Program-made: the position numbers and the translations under genes
The notes under the pieces: model-generated
Told to the model about the DNA's origin: nothing
Seen by the model: the letters and a program-made list of their open reading frames with translations, nothing else
The model's database searches: none
Assembly: GCF_004332115.1 (NCBI RefSeq)
Contig: NZ_SJPA01000004.1
Coordinates: 117,149-181,148, forward strand
DNA: 64,000 nt
Source of the DNA: Chlorobium sp. N1
GTDB taxonomy: Bacteria; Bacteroidota; Chlorobiia; Chlorobiales; Chlorobiaceae
Direction of reading: 5' to 3'
In this document: one piece after another, positions 1-11,922 of the stretch
Layout: the number at the start of each line of letters is the position of its first letter
How positions within the stretch are numbered: position 1 is the first letter of the stretch

Positions 1-59
1 CGGTGGGACGACCTCGCCCATTTTTCCGGCGCCGCATGGCGCGACAGGGGCTGAACGGG

Positions 60-662
60 ATGGCGGGCCTGCAGCGCTTCAGGGATCTCGTGCTCCGCAG
101 CCGGAGCATCCGCCGTTTCGACGAATCGGCAGGGGTGACGGGCGAGACGCTCCGGGATCTCGCCGAGCTTGCCTGCTACGTCCCCTCCCCGCGGAACCTC
201 CAGCCGCTGAAGTTCCTCGCCGTTTCCGACCCCGAACGCTGCAAGGCCCTCTTTCCCATGCTCGGCTGGGCAGGCTACCTGCCGGACTGGCCGGGTCCCG
301 AACCGGGTGAGCGCCCCCGGGGCTATATCGTCATGCTCGGCGACACCTCCATCAGCCGGGACTTCGCCTGCGACAGCGGCATCGCCGCCGAGGCGATCAT
401 GCTCGGGGCCTCCTCCATGGGGCTCGGTGGCTGCATCATCGGCTCGCTCGAGCGCGACGGGCTCCGGCGGCTCCTCCGCATTCCCGGGCGCTACGAGCTG
501 CTCCTCGTCCTCGCCATCGGCCGCCCCGCCGAGACGGTGGTCGTCGACGAGATGGACGAGGCCGATCCGGTCCGCTACTGGCGCGATCCGAACGGGATCC
601 ACCACGTGCCGAAGCGGCGGGCGGGGGACATCATGGCCGACTTCGGCGATGATCCCTGCTGA
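60..662 (+). CDS. Nitroreductase family protein (FMN)
   Basis: Probable FMN-dependent NAD(P)H oxidoreductase of the nitroreductase superfamily, about 200 aa, cytosolic; substrate unknown. The N-terminal RSRSIRRF stretch (residues 13-20 from the chosen start) and the following NLQPLKF segment are the family's usual FMN-contacting regions. A GLGGCIIG segment in the second half matches the glycine-rich core. The reading frame stays open to the left edge of the window, but ATG at 60 places the conserved RxRSIRRF motif at the usual distance from the N-terminus. The stop overlaps the start of aat by 14 bases, so the two are probably co-transcribed. Family assignment is firm, substrate is not. Confidence 0.8.
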   Translation: MAGLQRFRDLVLRSRSIRRFDESAGVTGETLRDLAELACYVPSPRNLQPLKFLAVSDPERCKALFPMLGWAGYLPDWPGPEPGERPRGYIVMLGDTSISRDFACDSGIAAEAIMLGASSMGLGGCIIGSLERDGLRRLLRIPGRYELLLVLAIGRPAETVVVDEMDEADPVRYWRDPNGIHHVPKRRAGDIMADFGDDPC

Positions 663-1233
663 CGCCCTCCTCAGGGCCTACCGCGAAGGGTTCTTCCCGA
701 TGGCCGATCCTTCCGACGGCGGGCTCTACTGGTGCCGCCCCGAGATGCGCGCGCTCTTCGACCTCGATACCTACCGACCTTCGCGCGACGTGCTCCGGCT
801 CGGGCGCAGGGGGGAGTACGAGGTCTCCTTCGACGGGGATTTCGAAGCCGTGATCCGCGCCTGCGCGGAGCCGCGGAAGGACGACGCCGAAACCTGGATC
901 TCGGAGGAGGTCGTCGGGACCTACGTCCGGCTCCACGAGCTCGGCCTGGCCCACAGCGTCGAATGCCGCTACCGCGGCGAGCTTGCCGGCGGGCTTTACG
1001 GCATCGCCCTCGGCGCGGCCTTCTTCGGCGAGTCGATGTTCTTCCGCCGCTCCTACGCATCCCAGACGGCCCTCTGGCACCTGGTCCTGCACCTGCGCCG
1101 GAAGGAGTACCTCATGCTCGACGCGCAGATCATGAACCCCCATCTCCGCCGCCTCGGGGCCTTCGAAGTTCCGCACCCCGAATACATGCGCCTGCTCGGG
1201 CTCGCGCTCGCCGAAAAGAGAGCTTTTCAGTAA
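649..1233 (+). CDS. aat: Leucyl/phenylalanyl-tRNA--protein transferase
   Basis: Transfers Leu or Phe from aminoacyl-tRNA to N-terminal Arg/Lys of proteins, making N-degrons for ClpAP-type proteolysis; cytosolic. About 194 aa, close to the compact members of this family. Visible motifs are EGFFPM near residue 13, WCRPEMRALF near residue 27, and the signature GGLYGIALGAAFFGESMF in the middle, followed by LMLDAQIMNPHL. The frame is open further upstream inside the nitroreductase gene, but ATG at 649 gives a protein that starts exactly where the family starts. Overlaps the preceding gene by 14 bases, suggesting coupled translation. Confidence 0.93.
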   Translation: MIPADALLRAYREGFFPMADPSDGGLYWCRPEMRALFDLDTYRPSRDVLRLGRRGEYEVSFDGDFEAVIRACAEPRKDDAETWISEEVVGTYVRLHELGLAHSVECRYRGELAGGLYGIALGAAFFGESMFFRRSYASQTALWHLVLHLRRKEYLMLDAQIMNPHLRRLGAFEVPHPEYMRLLGLALAEKRAFQ

Positions 1234-1338
1234 GAGGGGAAAATGGTACCTTGAATGATTATGCATTCAGGGCGCCAGCATGCCCGATTTCCACTGACAT
1301 CACGGCCTGCGTGCCGTCCAACCGGAACCGTATATCCT

Positions 1339-2640
1339 ATGCTTTCGAGGGATCTCACAGAAAACCAGTCGAAGACCCGGGTCATCATCTACTCCGGCAA
1401 GGGCGGAACGGGCAAGACCACCATCTCCTCATGCTCGGCCGTGGCGCTCGCCCGCTCCGGCAAGCGGGTGCTCATCATGTCGAGCGACCCGGCGCACTCC
1501 CTCTCCGACGTCTTCGGCGTGCGCATCAGCCGCAACGACCCGCAGAAGATCGAGGAGAACCTCTACGGCCTCGAGGTCGACACGGTCTACGAGCTGAAGA
1601 AGAACATGTCGGGGTTCCAGAAGTTCGTCTCAACCTCCTATCAGAACAAGGGGATCGACAGCGGCATGGCTTCCGAACTGACGACGCAGCCCGGACTCGA
1701 CGAGATCTTCGCCCTCAGCCGCCTCCTCGACGAGGCGCAGTCCGGAAAATGGGACGCCGTCGTGCTCGACACCTCCCCGACCGGCAACACGCTCCGGCTG
1801 CTGGCATACCCTGAGATCATCATCGGCGGCAACATGGGCAAGCAGTTCTTCAAGCTCTACAAGAGCATGTCGTCGCTCGCCCGTCCGCTTTCCGGCACCT
1901 CCATCCCCGACGACGACTTCTTCAACGAGGTCAACGTGCTGCTCAAGCAGATGGAGGACATCAACCAGTTCATCCTCAGCCCCGAGGTCACCTTCCGCCT
2001 GGTGCTCAACCCCGAGAAGCTCTCGATCCTGGAGACCAAGCGGGCCTACACGTTCGTGCACCTCTACGGCATCAACATCGACGGCATCGTCATCAACAAG
2101 ATCCTTCCGACCTCGCGCACGGTCGGCGAGTACTTCGAGTTCTGGAGCGACCTGCACAGCAAGTACCTGATGGAGATCGACAACTCCTTCTATCCCACGC
2201 CGGTCTTCCGCTGCCACCTCCAGCGTACCGAGCCCATCGGCCCGGACGCCCTCTACGGTATCAGCGGGATGGTTTTCGGCGAGGAACTCCCCGACAAGAT
2301 CTTCTACTCCGGGAAGAACTTCTGGATCGAGTCGAAGCGCAGCGAGCTGACCGAAGACCACCGCGAGATCCTCTGCATCCGGATCCCCTTCCTCAAGGAC
2401 GCCGAGGAGGTGACGGTGGAGCGCATGGGCACCGACATCGTCGTCGCAGTCGACCGCGCACAGCGCATCATCACGCTTCCGAGGGCGCTCTACAGCCTCG
2501 AGATGGAGAAGTTCGTCCGTGAGGACAGCCTGCTGCGCGTCATTTTCCGTGAGATCCCGGTCGACAAGGAGGAGTCGGAGCTGAACGTCAACCGCAACGT
2601 GCTCGACAAGCTCCGCTCGATGCGGCGCATGAAGGTATGA
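1339..2640 (+). CDS. ArsA/GET3-type ATPase with C-terminal HSP20-like domain
   Basis: Single-domain ArsA-family (deviant Walker A) ATPase of 433 aa. The P-loop GKGGTGKT is at residues 20-27, and the switch II region reads DTSPTGNTLRLL, very close to DTAPTGHTLRLL of ArsA. The last ~90 residues (from about 345) alternate short strands such as LCIRIPFLKDAEEVTVER and end in a LPRALYSLEMEKF stretch, resembling the small HSP-like ArsA_HSP20 domain found on many bacterial and plastid homologues. No arsB or arsR is nearby, so arsenite export is unlikely; a role in protein or membrane-component handling is inference. ATG at 1339 was chosen because upstream codons lack homology-like content. Confidence 0.82.
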   Translation: MLSRDLTENQSKTRVIIYSGKGGTGKTTISSCSAVALARSGKRVLIMSSDPAHSLSDVFGVRISRNDPQKIEENLYGLEVDTVYELKKNMSGFQKFVSTSYQNKGIDSGMASELTTQPGLDEIFALSRLLDEAQSGKWDAVVLDTSPTGNTLRLLAYPEIIIGGNMGKQFFKLYKSMSSLARPLSGTSIPDDDFFNEVNVLLKQMEDINQFILSPEVTFRLVLNPEKLSILETKRAYTFVHLYGINIDGIVINKILPTSRTVGEYFEFWSDLHSKYLMEIDNSFYPTPVFRCHLQRTEPIGPDALYGISGMVFGEELPDKIFYSGKNFWIESKRSELTEDHREILCIRIPFLKDAEEVTVERMGTDIVVAVDRAQRIITLPRALYSLEMEKFVREDSLLRVIFREIPVDKEESELNVNRNVLDKLRSMRRMKV

Positions 2641-2780
2641 TGGGCATCAGGGACCCCTTCTGATAAAAATCTGAAGCGAAACTTTTAAGTTTTCCACGGA
2701 AACTTGTATCTTCATTGTTTGAAATATTGAAATAACGGGGCGCTCCCCCCAACGTTTTTGTCAAAGAACCAGCTTATATC

Positions 2781-3662
2781 ATGTCCGAGAAAGCGCACTA
2801 TGGTCTGTTGAAAGGAAAGAAGGGAATCGTATTCGGCCCGCTCGATGATAGCAGCATCGGCTGGCAGATCGCGGTCCACGCCTACAGGGAAGGTGCCGAA
2901 ATCGCCATATCCAACGTCGCCGCGGCAATGCGCTTCGGCAACACCGACGAGCTTTCCGCCCTCTGCGGAAACGCCCCGGTGATCGTCTGCGACGCCTCCA
3001 AGAACGAGGACGTCGACAGCTGCTTCAGGGAGCTGAAGGAGAAGCTCGGCAAGGTCGATTTCATCGTGCATTCCATCGGCATGTCGCAGAACATCCGCAA
3101 GCAGCTTCCCTACGAGGAGCTCAACTACGAGTGGTTCATGCGCACGCTCGACGTTTCGGGCCTGTCGCTGCACCGCCTCGTCTCCTACGCCCTGAAGAAC
3201 GACGCGCTCAACGACGGCGCCAGCATCCTGGCCCTCTCCTACATCGCTTCGCAACGCAACTACTGGACCTACTCCGACATGGGCGACGCCAAGTCGCTCC
3301 TCGAGTCGATCGTCCGCAGCTACGGCCCGCGCCTGGCGCGCCGCCAGATCCGCATCAACACCATCTCGCAGAGCCCGACCTACACCAAGGCCGGCAGCGG
3401 CATCCCCGGCTTCGAGAAGATGTTCGAGTACAGCGACCTCATGTCGCCGCTCGGCAACGCTTCCGCAGTGGAGTGCGCCGAGTACGCCATGACCATTCTC
3501 AGCGATCTTTCCCGCAAGGTCACCATGCAGAACCTGTTCCACGACGGCGGCTACAGCTCCATGGGCGCTACCATCCCGATGATCAAGCTTGCCCACGAGG
3601 TGCTCAACGACGAGGAGCTTGCCCAGCGGGTCGGTCTTGACGATTTCAAGCCTTCCAAGTGA
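2781..3662 (+). CDS. fabI: Enoyl-[acyl-carrier-protein] reductase (NADH)
   Basis: Last reductive step of each fatty-acid elongation cycle (trans-2-enoyl-ACP to acyl-ACP), cytosolic FASII. 293 aa, slightly longer than E. coli FabI (262). It has the FabI-type nucleotide start FGPLDDSSIGWQIA instead of the classical TGxxxGxG motif, and the catalytic Tyr/Lys set appears as Tyr154, Tyr164 and Lys171 (YSDMGDAK, the Y-x6-K spacing that separates FabI from ordinary SDRs). The loop TYTKAGSGI corresponds to the substrate-binding loop. No Shine-Dalgarno is evident before the ATG. A GC-rich hairpin with a T run follows the stop. Confidence 0.93.
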   Translation: MSEKAHYGLLKGKKGIVFGPLDDSSIGWQIAVHAYREGAEIAISNVAAAMRFGNTDELSALCGNAPVIVCDASKNEDVDSCFRELKEKLGKVDFIVHSIGMSQNIRKQLPYEELNYEWFMRTLDVSGLSLHRLVSYALKNDALNDGASILALSYIASQRNYWTYSDMGDAKSLLESIVRSYGPRLARRQIRINTISQSPTYTKAGSGIPGFEKMFEYSDLMSPLGNASAVECAEYAMTILSDLSRKVTMQNLFHDGGYSSMGATIPMIKLAHEVLNDEELAQRVGLDDFKPSK

Positions 3663-3668
3663 TTTCCC

Positions 3669-3706
3669 CGGGGGGCCCGGCCTGTTATGAGGCCCGCCCC
3701 CTTTTT
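3669..3706 (+). terminator. Probable Rho-independent terminator of fabI
   Basis: A G-run of six followed by CCCGGCC, a short loop (TGTTATG), then AGGCCCGCCCCC and five T residues. The stem is imperfect but GC-rich and lies seven bases after the fabI stop. Confidence 0.6.
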
Positions 3707-3754
3707 CCATTGTTTTCTAGCTAGTCATGCTTCACGGCAGGGTTTCTTCCGTGA

Positions 3755-6121
<2,367 letters not shown>

Positions 6122-6163
6122 GCCGAGGGCCGCACTGACAGCCTGCTCCAAGAGAGCAGCAGG

Positions 6164-6189
6164 AAAACCCGGGAATCTCCCGGGTTTTT
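6164..6189 (+). terminator. Rho-independent terminator of icd
   Basis: Perfect 11-bp stem AAAACCCGGGA / TCCCGGGTTTT with a three-base loop and T tract, 43 bases after the icd stop. Confidence 0.85.
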
Positions 6190-6268
6190 CCGTTTCCGGC
6201 CGCCGCTTCGTACCTTGTCCATTGAGACTCAATTCCCCCCCAACGGCAAACAGAGAGGATGGCGCGAT

Positions 6269-7084
6269 ATGGCAGGAAAAACCCTCAGGGTGATGTTCAT
6301 CGGTGATGTGATCGGCACGCCAGGACTGAAGCTGGTCGGCATGATGCTGAAAGGCTTCAAGAAGACCCACCGTATCGACTTCGTCATCGCCAACGGCGAG
6401 AACGCCCACAACGGCAAGGGGCTGAGCGCCGAAGCCCTCAACCAGCTGCTCGAGGCCGGCGTCGACGTCGTCACCGGCGGCAACCATACCTGGAGCAACT
6501 TCAACTTTTTCGACACCCTGAAGACCCATCCGAAGGTCCTCCGCCCGCTCAACTATCCGAAAGGCACCTACGGCAGGGGCTACGGCCTCTATCCGCTCCC
6601 GGAAGGGCTCGGCAACATCGCCGTCGTGAACCTTCAGGGCCGCACCTTCATGTACTCGATCGACTGCCCCTTCCGCACCGCCGACTGGGCACTCAAGCAG
6701 CTGAAGGATGAGGCGCGATTCGTCTTCGTCGACTTCCACGCCGAGGCGACGGCCGAGAAGATCGCTCTCGGCTGGTACCTCGACGGGCGCGTCTCGGCCC
6801 TCGTCGGCACCCATACCCACGTCCAGACCGCCGATGAGCGGATTCTTCCGAAAGGCACCGGTTACTGCTCGGATGCCGGCATGACCGGCCCCTTCCAGTC
6901 GGTCATCGGCATGCAGTCGAAGTCGGCCATCGACCGCATGCTCTACCAGACCCCGCACAAGTACGAGTGCGCCTCGGAGGATGTGCACTTCTCGGCTGTG
7001 GTCGTGGCCCTCGACGCCGAGACGGGAAAGACCGTCGGCATCCGGCGCATCTTCTACCCCGAGTTCGAGAAAGGGGAGGTCTAG
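6269..7084 (+). CDS. YmdB-family metallophosphoesterase (TIGR00282)
   Basis: Calcineurin-like metallophosphoesterase of the YmdB type, about 271 aa. Metal-site motifs are visible in order: FIGDVIG near the N-terminus, NGENA, GGNHTWSN, DFHAEATAEK and GTHTHVQTADERI. In Bacillus YmdB hydrolyses 2',3'-cyclic nucleotides (and cAMP) and affects biofilm fate; here the substrate is unknown. ATG at 6269 was chosen because the FIGDVIG metal motif should sit within about ten residues of the start, and AGAGAGGA lies about ten bases upstream as a plausible ribosome site. Isolated between two terminators, so probably monocistronic. Confidence 0.85.
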   Translation: MAGKTLRVMFIGDVIGTPGLKLVGMMLKGFKKTHRIDFVIANGENAHNGKGLSAEALNQLLEAGVDVVTGGNHTWSNFNFFDTLKTHPKVLRPLNYPKGTYGRGYGLYPLPEGLGNIAVVNLQGRTFMYSIDCPFRTADWALKQLKDEARFVFVDFHAEATAEKIALGWYLDGRVSALVGTHTHVQTADERILPKGTGYCSDAGMTGPFQSVIGMQSKSAIDRMLYQTPHKYECASEDVHFSAVVVALDAETGKTVGIRRIFYPEFEKGEV

Positions 7085-7118
7085 GGAGCCCTATCTCCTC
7101 CGTTTGCATGTAAATAAG

Positions 7119-7145
7119 AAGCCGCCCGGAAAGGCGGCTTTTTTC
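7119..7145 (+). terminator. Terminator between ymdB-like gene and fbp
   Basis: Stem AAGCCGCC / GGCGGCTT, loop CGGAAA, followed by a run of six T. The convergent fbp gene ends at 7179; the reverse reading has a weaker T tract, so the structure mainly serves the plus strand. Confidence 0.85.
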
Positions 7146-7178
7146 ATCGCGTCATCATTCTCCAGAGAGGGGCTGCCT

Positions 7179-8180
<1,002 letters not shown>

Positions 8181-8359
8181 GGACTGATGGTTCCTGGTGG
8201 TTGAATGGGACTCTGGCCGAGGGGACGGCCTGAACTTGCAATGTAGCCATATCCGCATCCATTTTCAAGGTGCGGCCGCTTCGCCTTTTGCGGGTAAGGG
8301 GGGAAGCGTTACATTTGATTTTTCACGCTTTCGGCAATCTTTCCTCCCCTTACTCCGCA

Positions 8360-10075
8360 ATGAAACGATTCCGCTGGACCATTCTTCCCTCTGATGCCGC
8401 CGCCGTCTCGGCCCTTTCGGAATCCATCAACGTTTCTCTGCCGATCGCTCGCGCACTGCTCAACCGTGGTGTCGGCTCTTTCGAGGAGGCGAAGGGCTTT
8501 TTCCGCGATTCGCTCGACAGCCTGCATCAGCCCCGACTGCTCCGCGACATGGACAAAGCCGTCCGGCGGGTGCAGCAGGCGCTCTCGGAGGGCGAGAAGA
8601 TCATGCTCTACGGCGACTACGACGTCGACGGCACCACCGGCACGGCAATGCTCCACCGCTATCTCCAGAAGCACGGCGCCGACGTCTCATGGTACATCAA
8701 CGACCGGTTCCGCGAGGGCTACGGCCTCTCGGAGGAGGGGATCGACGAGGCCAAGCGGCGCGGCGTCGGGCTCATCGTCACGGTCGACTGCGGCATCCGC
8801 GCCAACGAGGCCGTCAGCCGCGCCCGGGGTTACGGAATAGAGGTGATCGTGTGCGACCACCACGAGCCCGACCTGCTGCCCGAGGCCGTGGCGATCCTCA
8901 ACCCGAAACTTCCGGGCTGCCCGTACCCCTTCCGTGAGCTCTGCGGCTGCGGGGTCGCGTTCAAGTTCATCCAGGCCATCGCCGCCGACAGGGGCGAGGG
9001 GGAGTCGGGCTGGCGGGAGTACCTGGACTACGTGGCCATCGCCACGGCGGCCGACATGGTCGAGCTCAGCGACGAGAACCGCATTCTCGTGCGCGAAGGG
9101 CTCGAACAGATCCGCCGTTCGCCCTCCATCGGCCTCGGGGCCCTGCTCGGGGTGATGAAGGTCGAGCGCTCCGAGGTCGGCATGTTCAACATCGCCTTCG
9201 GCATAGCCCCGCGCATCAACGCCGCCGGAAGGATGGGTTCGGCCGCGCTCGCCATGGACTGGCTGCTCTCGGAGTCCGCCGAGGAGGCCCGCCGGCACGC
9301 CGGAGCGCTCGAAGAGCTCAATACCCTGCGCCGCCAGACCGACATGGACATCATGATGAAAGCCGAGAGGATGCTCGACGCCCACTTTGCCTCCTACTGC
9401 TCCTCGATCGTGCTCTACGACGAGTCGTGGCATCTCGGGGTGCTCGGCATCGTGGCTTCCAAGATGCTTGAGCGCCACTACCTGCCGACGGTCATCCTCG
9501 GGGGCATGAACGGCGTGGTGAAGGGCTCGGTGCGCAGCGTCGAAGGGCTTGACGTCTACGCGGTGCTCGAGGAGTGTCGGGATCTCCTGCTGCAGTTCGG
9601 CGGGCACCGCCAGGCGGCCGGCGTGACGCTGCTTCCCGAAAACATCGCCGCCTTCCGCCGGCGTTTCGACGAGGCCTCGTCCCGCCGGCTCGGGCTCGGC
9701 GAGCGGCAGAAGGAGCTGCAGATCGATTCCGAACTCCGCCTGGAGGACGCCGGCGAGAAGTTCATCGGGGTGCTCGAGCAGTTCTCCCCCCACGGGTTCG
9801 GCAACCGGGAACCGGTCTTCGTGACGAGGGGCCTTCGGATGCAGGGCTGGCCGCGGCTCCTGAAGGAGCGGCACGTGAAGTTCGCGGTGCGCGACGCCGG
9901 GGGGCGGTATTTCGACGTTATCGGTTTCGACCGGCCGGACCTCTACCGGGCGCTGGAGGCCGACCCCAGGGCTTCTTTCGCAATGGTCTATTCGCTCGAG
10001 AGACGGGTATGGCGGGGCCGGCGGCAGCTGCAGTGCCGCCTCTACGACCTCGAACTCACGGCTCCGGGATCCTGA
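8360..10075 (+). CDS. recJ: Single-stranded-DNA-specific exonuclease RecJ
   Basis: 5' to 3' ssDNA exonuclease of recombination, mismatch and base-excision repair; cytosolic. 571 aa, the E. coli-type length (577). DHH-family motifs: GDYDVDGTTGTA (metal aspartates at residues 86-90), TVDCGI, and CDHHEPD (residues 165-171), then the DHHA1 domain with GGHRQAAGVTL around residue 415 and a C-terminal OB-like region. ATG at 8360 starts MKRFRWTIL, typical for RecJ; the open frame upstream is not coding. Faces the flippase-like gene, with 21 bases between the stops. Confidence 0.93.
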   Translation: MKRFRWTILPSDAAAVSALSESINVSLPIARALLNRGVGSFEEAKGFFRDSLDSLHQPRLLRDMDKAVRRVQQALSEGEKIMLYGDYDVDGTTGTAMLHRYLQKHGADVSWYINDRFREGYGLSEEGIDEAKRRGVGLIVTVDCGIRANEAVSRARGYGIEVIVCDHHEPDLLPEAVAILNPKLPGCPYPFRELCGCGVAFKFIQAIAADRGEGESGWREYLDYVAIATAADMVELSDENRILVREGLEQIRRSPSIGLGALLGVMKVERSEVGMFNIAFGIAPRINAAGRMGSAALAMDWLLSESAEEARRHAGALEELNTLRRQTDMDIMMKAERMLDAHFASYCSSIVLYDESWHLGVLGIVASKMLERHYLPTVILGGMNGVVKGSVRSVEGLDVYAVLEECRDLLLQFGGHRQAAGVTLLPENIAAFRRRFDEASSRRLGLGERQKELQIDSELRLEDAGEKFIGVLEQFSPHGFGNREPVFVTRGLRMQGWPRLLKERHVKFAVRDAGGRYFDVIGFDRPDLYRALEADPRASFAMVYSLERRVWRGRRQLQCRLYDLELTAPGS

Positions 10076-10096
10076 GGGGGAGCCGGCGGCGGGGGG

Positions 10097-10993
10097 TCAG
10101 GGCGTTTCGGCTTCCTTCGCCGCGGGGGCTTCGTGGCGGATCCTGAGCAGGATGCCGGGCAGCGACGAGACGGCCGAGACGGCAAAGAAGACCAGCGAGA
10201 GAGCGATGCCGAGGCTGGCGTCGAGCTGGATGTGGTTGAGCATGTAGTAGAAGGTCACCTCGCGAGCGCCGGCTCCGCCGATCGTGATCGGCAGGATGGT
10301 GGCCACCGTCGAGAACATGAAGATGGCCAGGTAGTCGATGCTGTGGGTGTCGGGAGAGAGGGCCTGCAGGATGAAGAAGGCCGTGGCGGCCTGCGTGGCC
10401 TGCACCATGATCGATTCCCAGGCCGTTACGGCGAAGAGTTGGAGAAACTGGGGGTAGGCGAAGCGGTTGAGCAGCCAGGCCATCGGGTAGACTGCCGCGA
10501 GCCCTGCCCAGAGGTAGGGGACCGTCGTCGGCATGAGGGCGGCGAACGAGCTCGGAATCAGCAGGATGAGCGCGAGGAAGATGAGCGCAATGATGCCGGT
10601 CAGCCGGTCCCAGAAGACGGCGTGGAAGACGTTGATTGTTTTTACGCCGTGGTTCTTCTGCAGGACGAAGATCTTGTAGCCGTCCCCGCCGACCCCTCCC
10701 GGAAGGAAGAGGTTGTAGAACATCCCCAGGTAGTAGAGCTTCAGGTTGTAGCCCCACGGAAGGTCGAGCCCGATTGCCCGGAAGAAGCGGTTCAGCCGGA
10801 CGGCGTTGAAGAGCTTCGAGATGTTGAAGAAGACGATGGCGAGCAGGATGTACCAGGGGTTGGAACCGCCGATGGCCTGGCCGATCTGCCGGACGTCGGT
10901 CTTCTGCAGGACCAGGTAGAGCGCGGTAAGGGTGACGAGGACCTGGAGGAGCGCCTTGAGCGTCTTTTTTGCGCCCTGACTAGTTTTTGCCAA
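10097..10993 (-). CDS. Flippase-like integral membrane protein (UPF0104/LPG synthase TM family)
   Basis: About 298 aa with some eight hydrophobic segments, matching the family that includes the membrane part of MprF and many uncharacterised proteins next to glycosyltransferases. Recognisable segments are LFNAVRLNRFF, LPGGVGGDGYKIFVL and TIGGAGAREVTFYYML. No ATG lies near the conserved start; TTG at 10993 is the best candidate and overlaps the stop of the upstream glycosyltransferase by 14 bases. An ATG 69 bases earlier (11062) would lie inside that gene and seems less likely. Last gene of a four-gene operon, so it probably handles a lipid-linked sugar, but no transport function is shown. Confidence 0.75.
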   Translation of the reverse strand: MAKTSQGAKKTLKALLQVLVTLTALYLVLQKTDVRQIGQAIGGSNPWYILLAIVFFNISKLFNAVRLNRFFRAIGLDLPWGYNLKLYYLGMFYNLFLPGGVGGDGYKIFVLQKNHGVKTINVFHAVFWDRLTGIIALIFLALILLIPSSFAALMPTTVPYLWAGLAAVYPMAWLLNRFAYPQFLQLFAVTAWESIMVQATQAATAFFILQALSPDTHSIDYLAIFMFSTVATILPITIGGAGAREVTFYYMLNHIQLDASLGIALSLVFFAVSAVSSLPGILLRIRHEAPAAKEAETP

Positions 10994-11912
10994 CGGTTTT
11001 GCGGATGATGTAGGGTTTCTTGTTCTGCGACTCGTAGTAGGTCCGCATGATGAACTCGGCAATGAAGCCCGTCGTGATGAGCTGGATGCCGATGAAGGTC
11101 AGGATGATGCCGAGCGAGAGCAGCGGCCTTCCCCCGATGTCCTGGCCGAGGATCTTCAGCAGGAGCAGGTAGAGGTTCATGGCGAGGCCGATGAAGAACG
11201 AGACGAACCCGAGGGTGCCGAAGAGGTGCATCGGGCGCTGGCTGTATTTCTGGAAGAAGACCATGAAGAGCAGGTCGCTGAGCACCTTGAAGGTCCTGCC
11301 GATGCCGTACTTCGACTTGCCGTACTGGCGGGCGTGGTGGCGCACGTCGACCTCCTCCATTTTTGCGCCGTAGAGCTGGACGAGCACCGGGATGAAGCGG
11401 TGCAGCTCCCCGTACAGGCCGAGGTTCTTCGCCACCTCCTGCTTGAACACCTTCAGCGTGCAGCCGTAGTCGCGGATGTGCACGTCGGTCATGTTGCGGA
11501 TGATGGCGTTGGCGATCGCGCTCGGGATCTTGCGCAGCACCATGCCGTCCTTGCGCCCCGCGCGCCGTCCGGCCACGACGTCGAGGTCGTGCTCCCGGAG
11601 GTACTCCATCATCATCGGGATGTCCCGGGGGTCGTTCTGCAGGTCGCCGTCCATGGTGGCGATGAGCTCGCCTCCGGCTTCGGCGATGCCTGCCGCCATG
11701 GCGGTGGTCTGCCCGTAGTTCTTGTTGAGCACGACGATCTTCACGTTCGGCGTCCGGAGGGCCTCCATCCGCTTGACCGTGGCGTCCGTCGAGCCGTCGT
11801 CGACCATCACGACCTCGTGCTCGACCCCGGAAAGGGCCGACTCGAGGGCCTGGAAGAGCGGCTGTATGCTCTCCTCCTCGTTCATGACCGGTATGACGAC
11901 TGACAGCTTCAT
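10980..11912 (-). CDS. GT2 glycosyltransferase, polyprenyl-phosphate type (ArnC/GtrB-like)
   Basis: Family 2 glycosyltransferase of 310 aa with an N-terminal GT-A domain (MKLSVVIPVMNEEESI; VDDGSTD; ATMDGDLQNDP; RIRDYGCTLK-like loop) and two C-terminal membrane helices (about residues 225-290). This architecture is that of enzymes loading a sugar from a nucleotide donor onto undecaprenyl phosphate at the cytoplasmic face (ArnC, GtrB, FlmF, DPM1). It follows the ArnT-like gene by ten bases, which suggests that it makes the lipid-linked donor used by that enzyme. The sugar cannot be told from the sequence. Confidence 0.85.
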   Translation of the reverse strand: MKLSVVIPVMNEEESIQPLFQALESALSGVEHEVVMVDDGSTDATVKRMEALRTPNVKIVVLNKNYGQTTAMAAGIAEAGGELIATMDGDLQNDPRDIPMMMEYLREHDLDVVAGRRAGRKDGMVLRKIPSAIANAIIRNMTDVHIRDYGCTLKVFKQEVAKNLGLYGELHRFIPVLVQLYGAKMEEVDVRHHARQYGKSKYGIGRTFKVLSDLLFMVFFQKYSQRPMHLFGTLGFVSFFIGLAMNLYLLLLKILGQDIGGRPLLSLGIILTFIGIQLITTGFIAEFIMRTYYESQNKKPYIIRKTVGKN

Positions 11913-11922
11913 GGCAGGGGGT

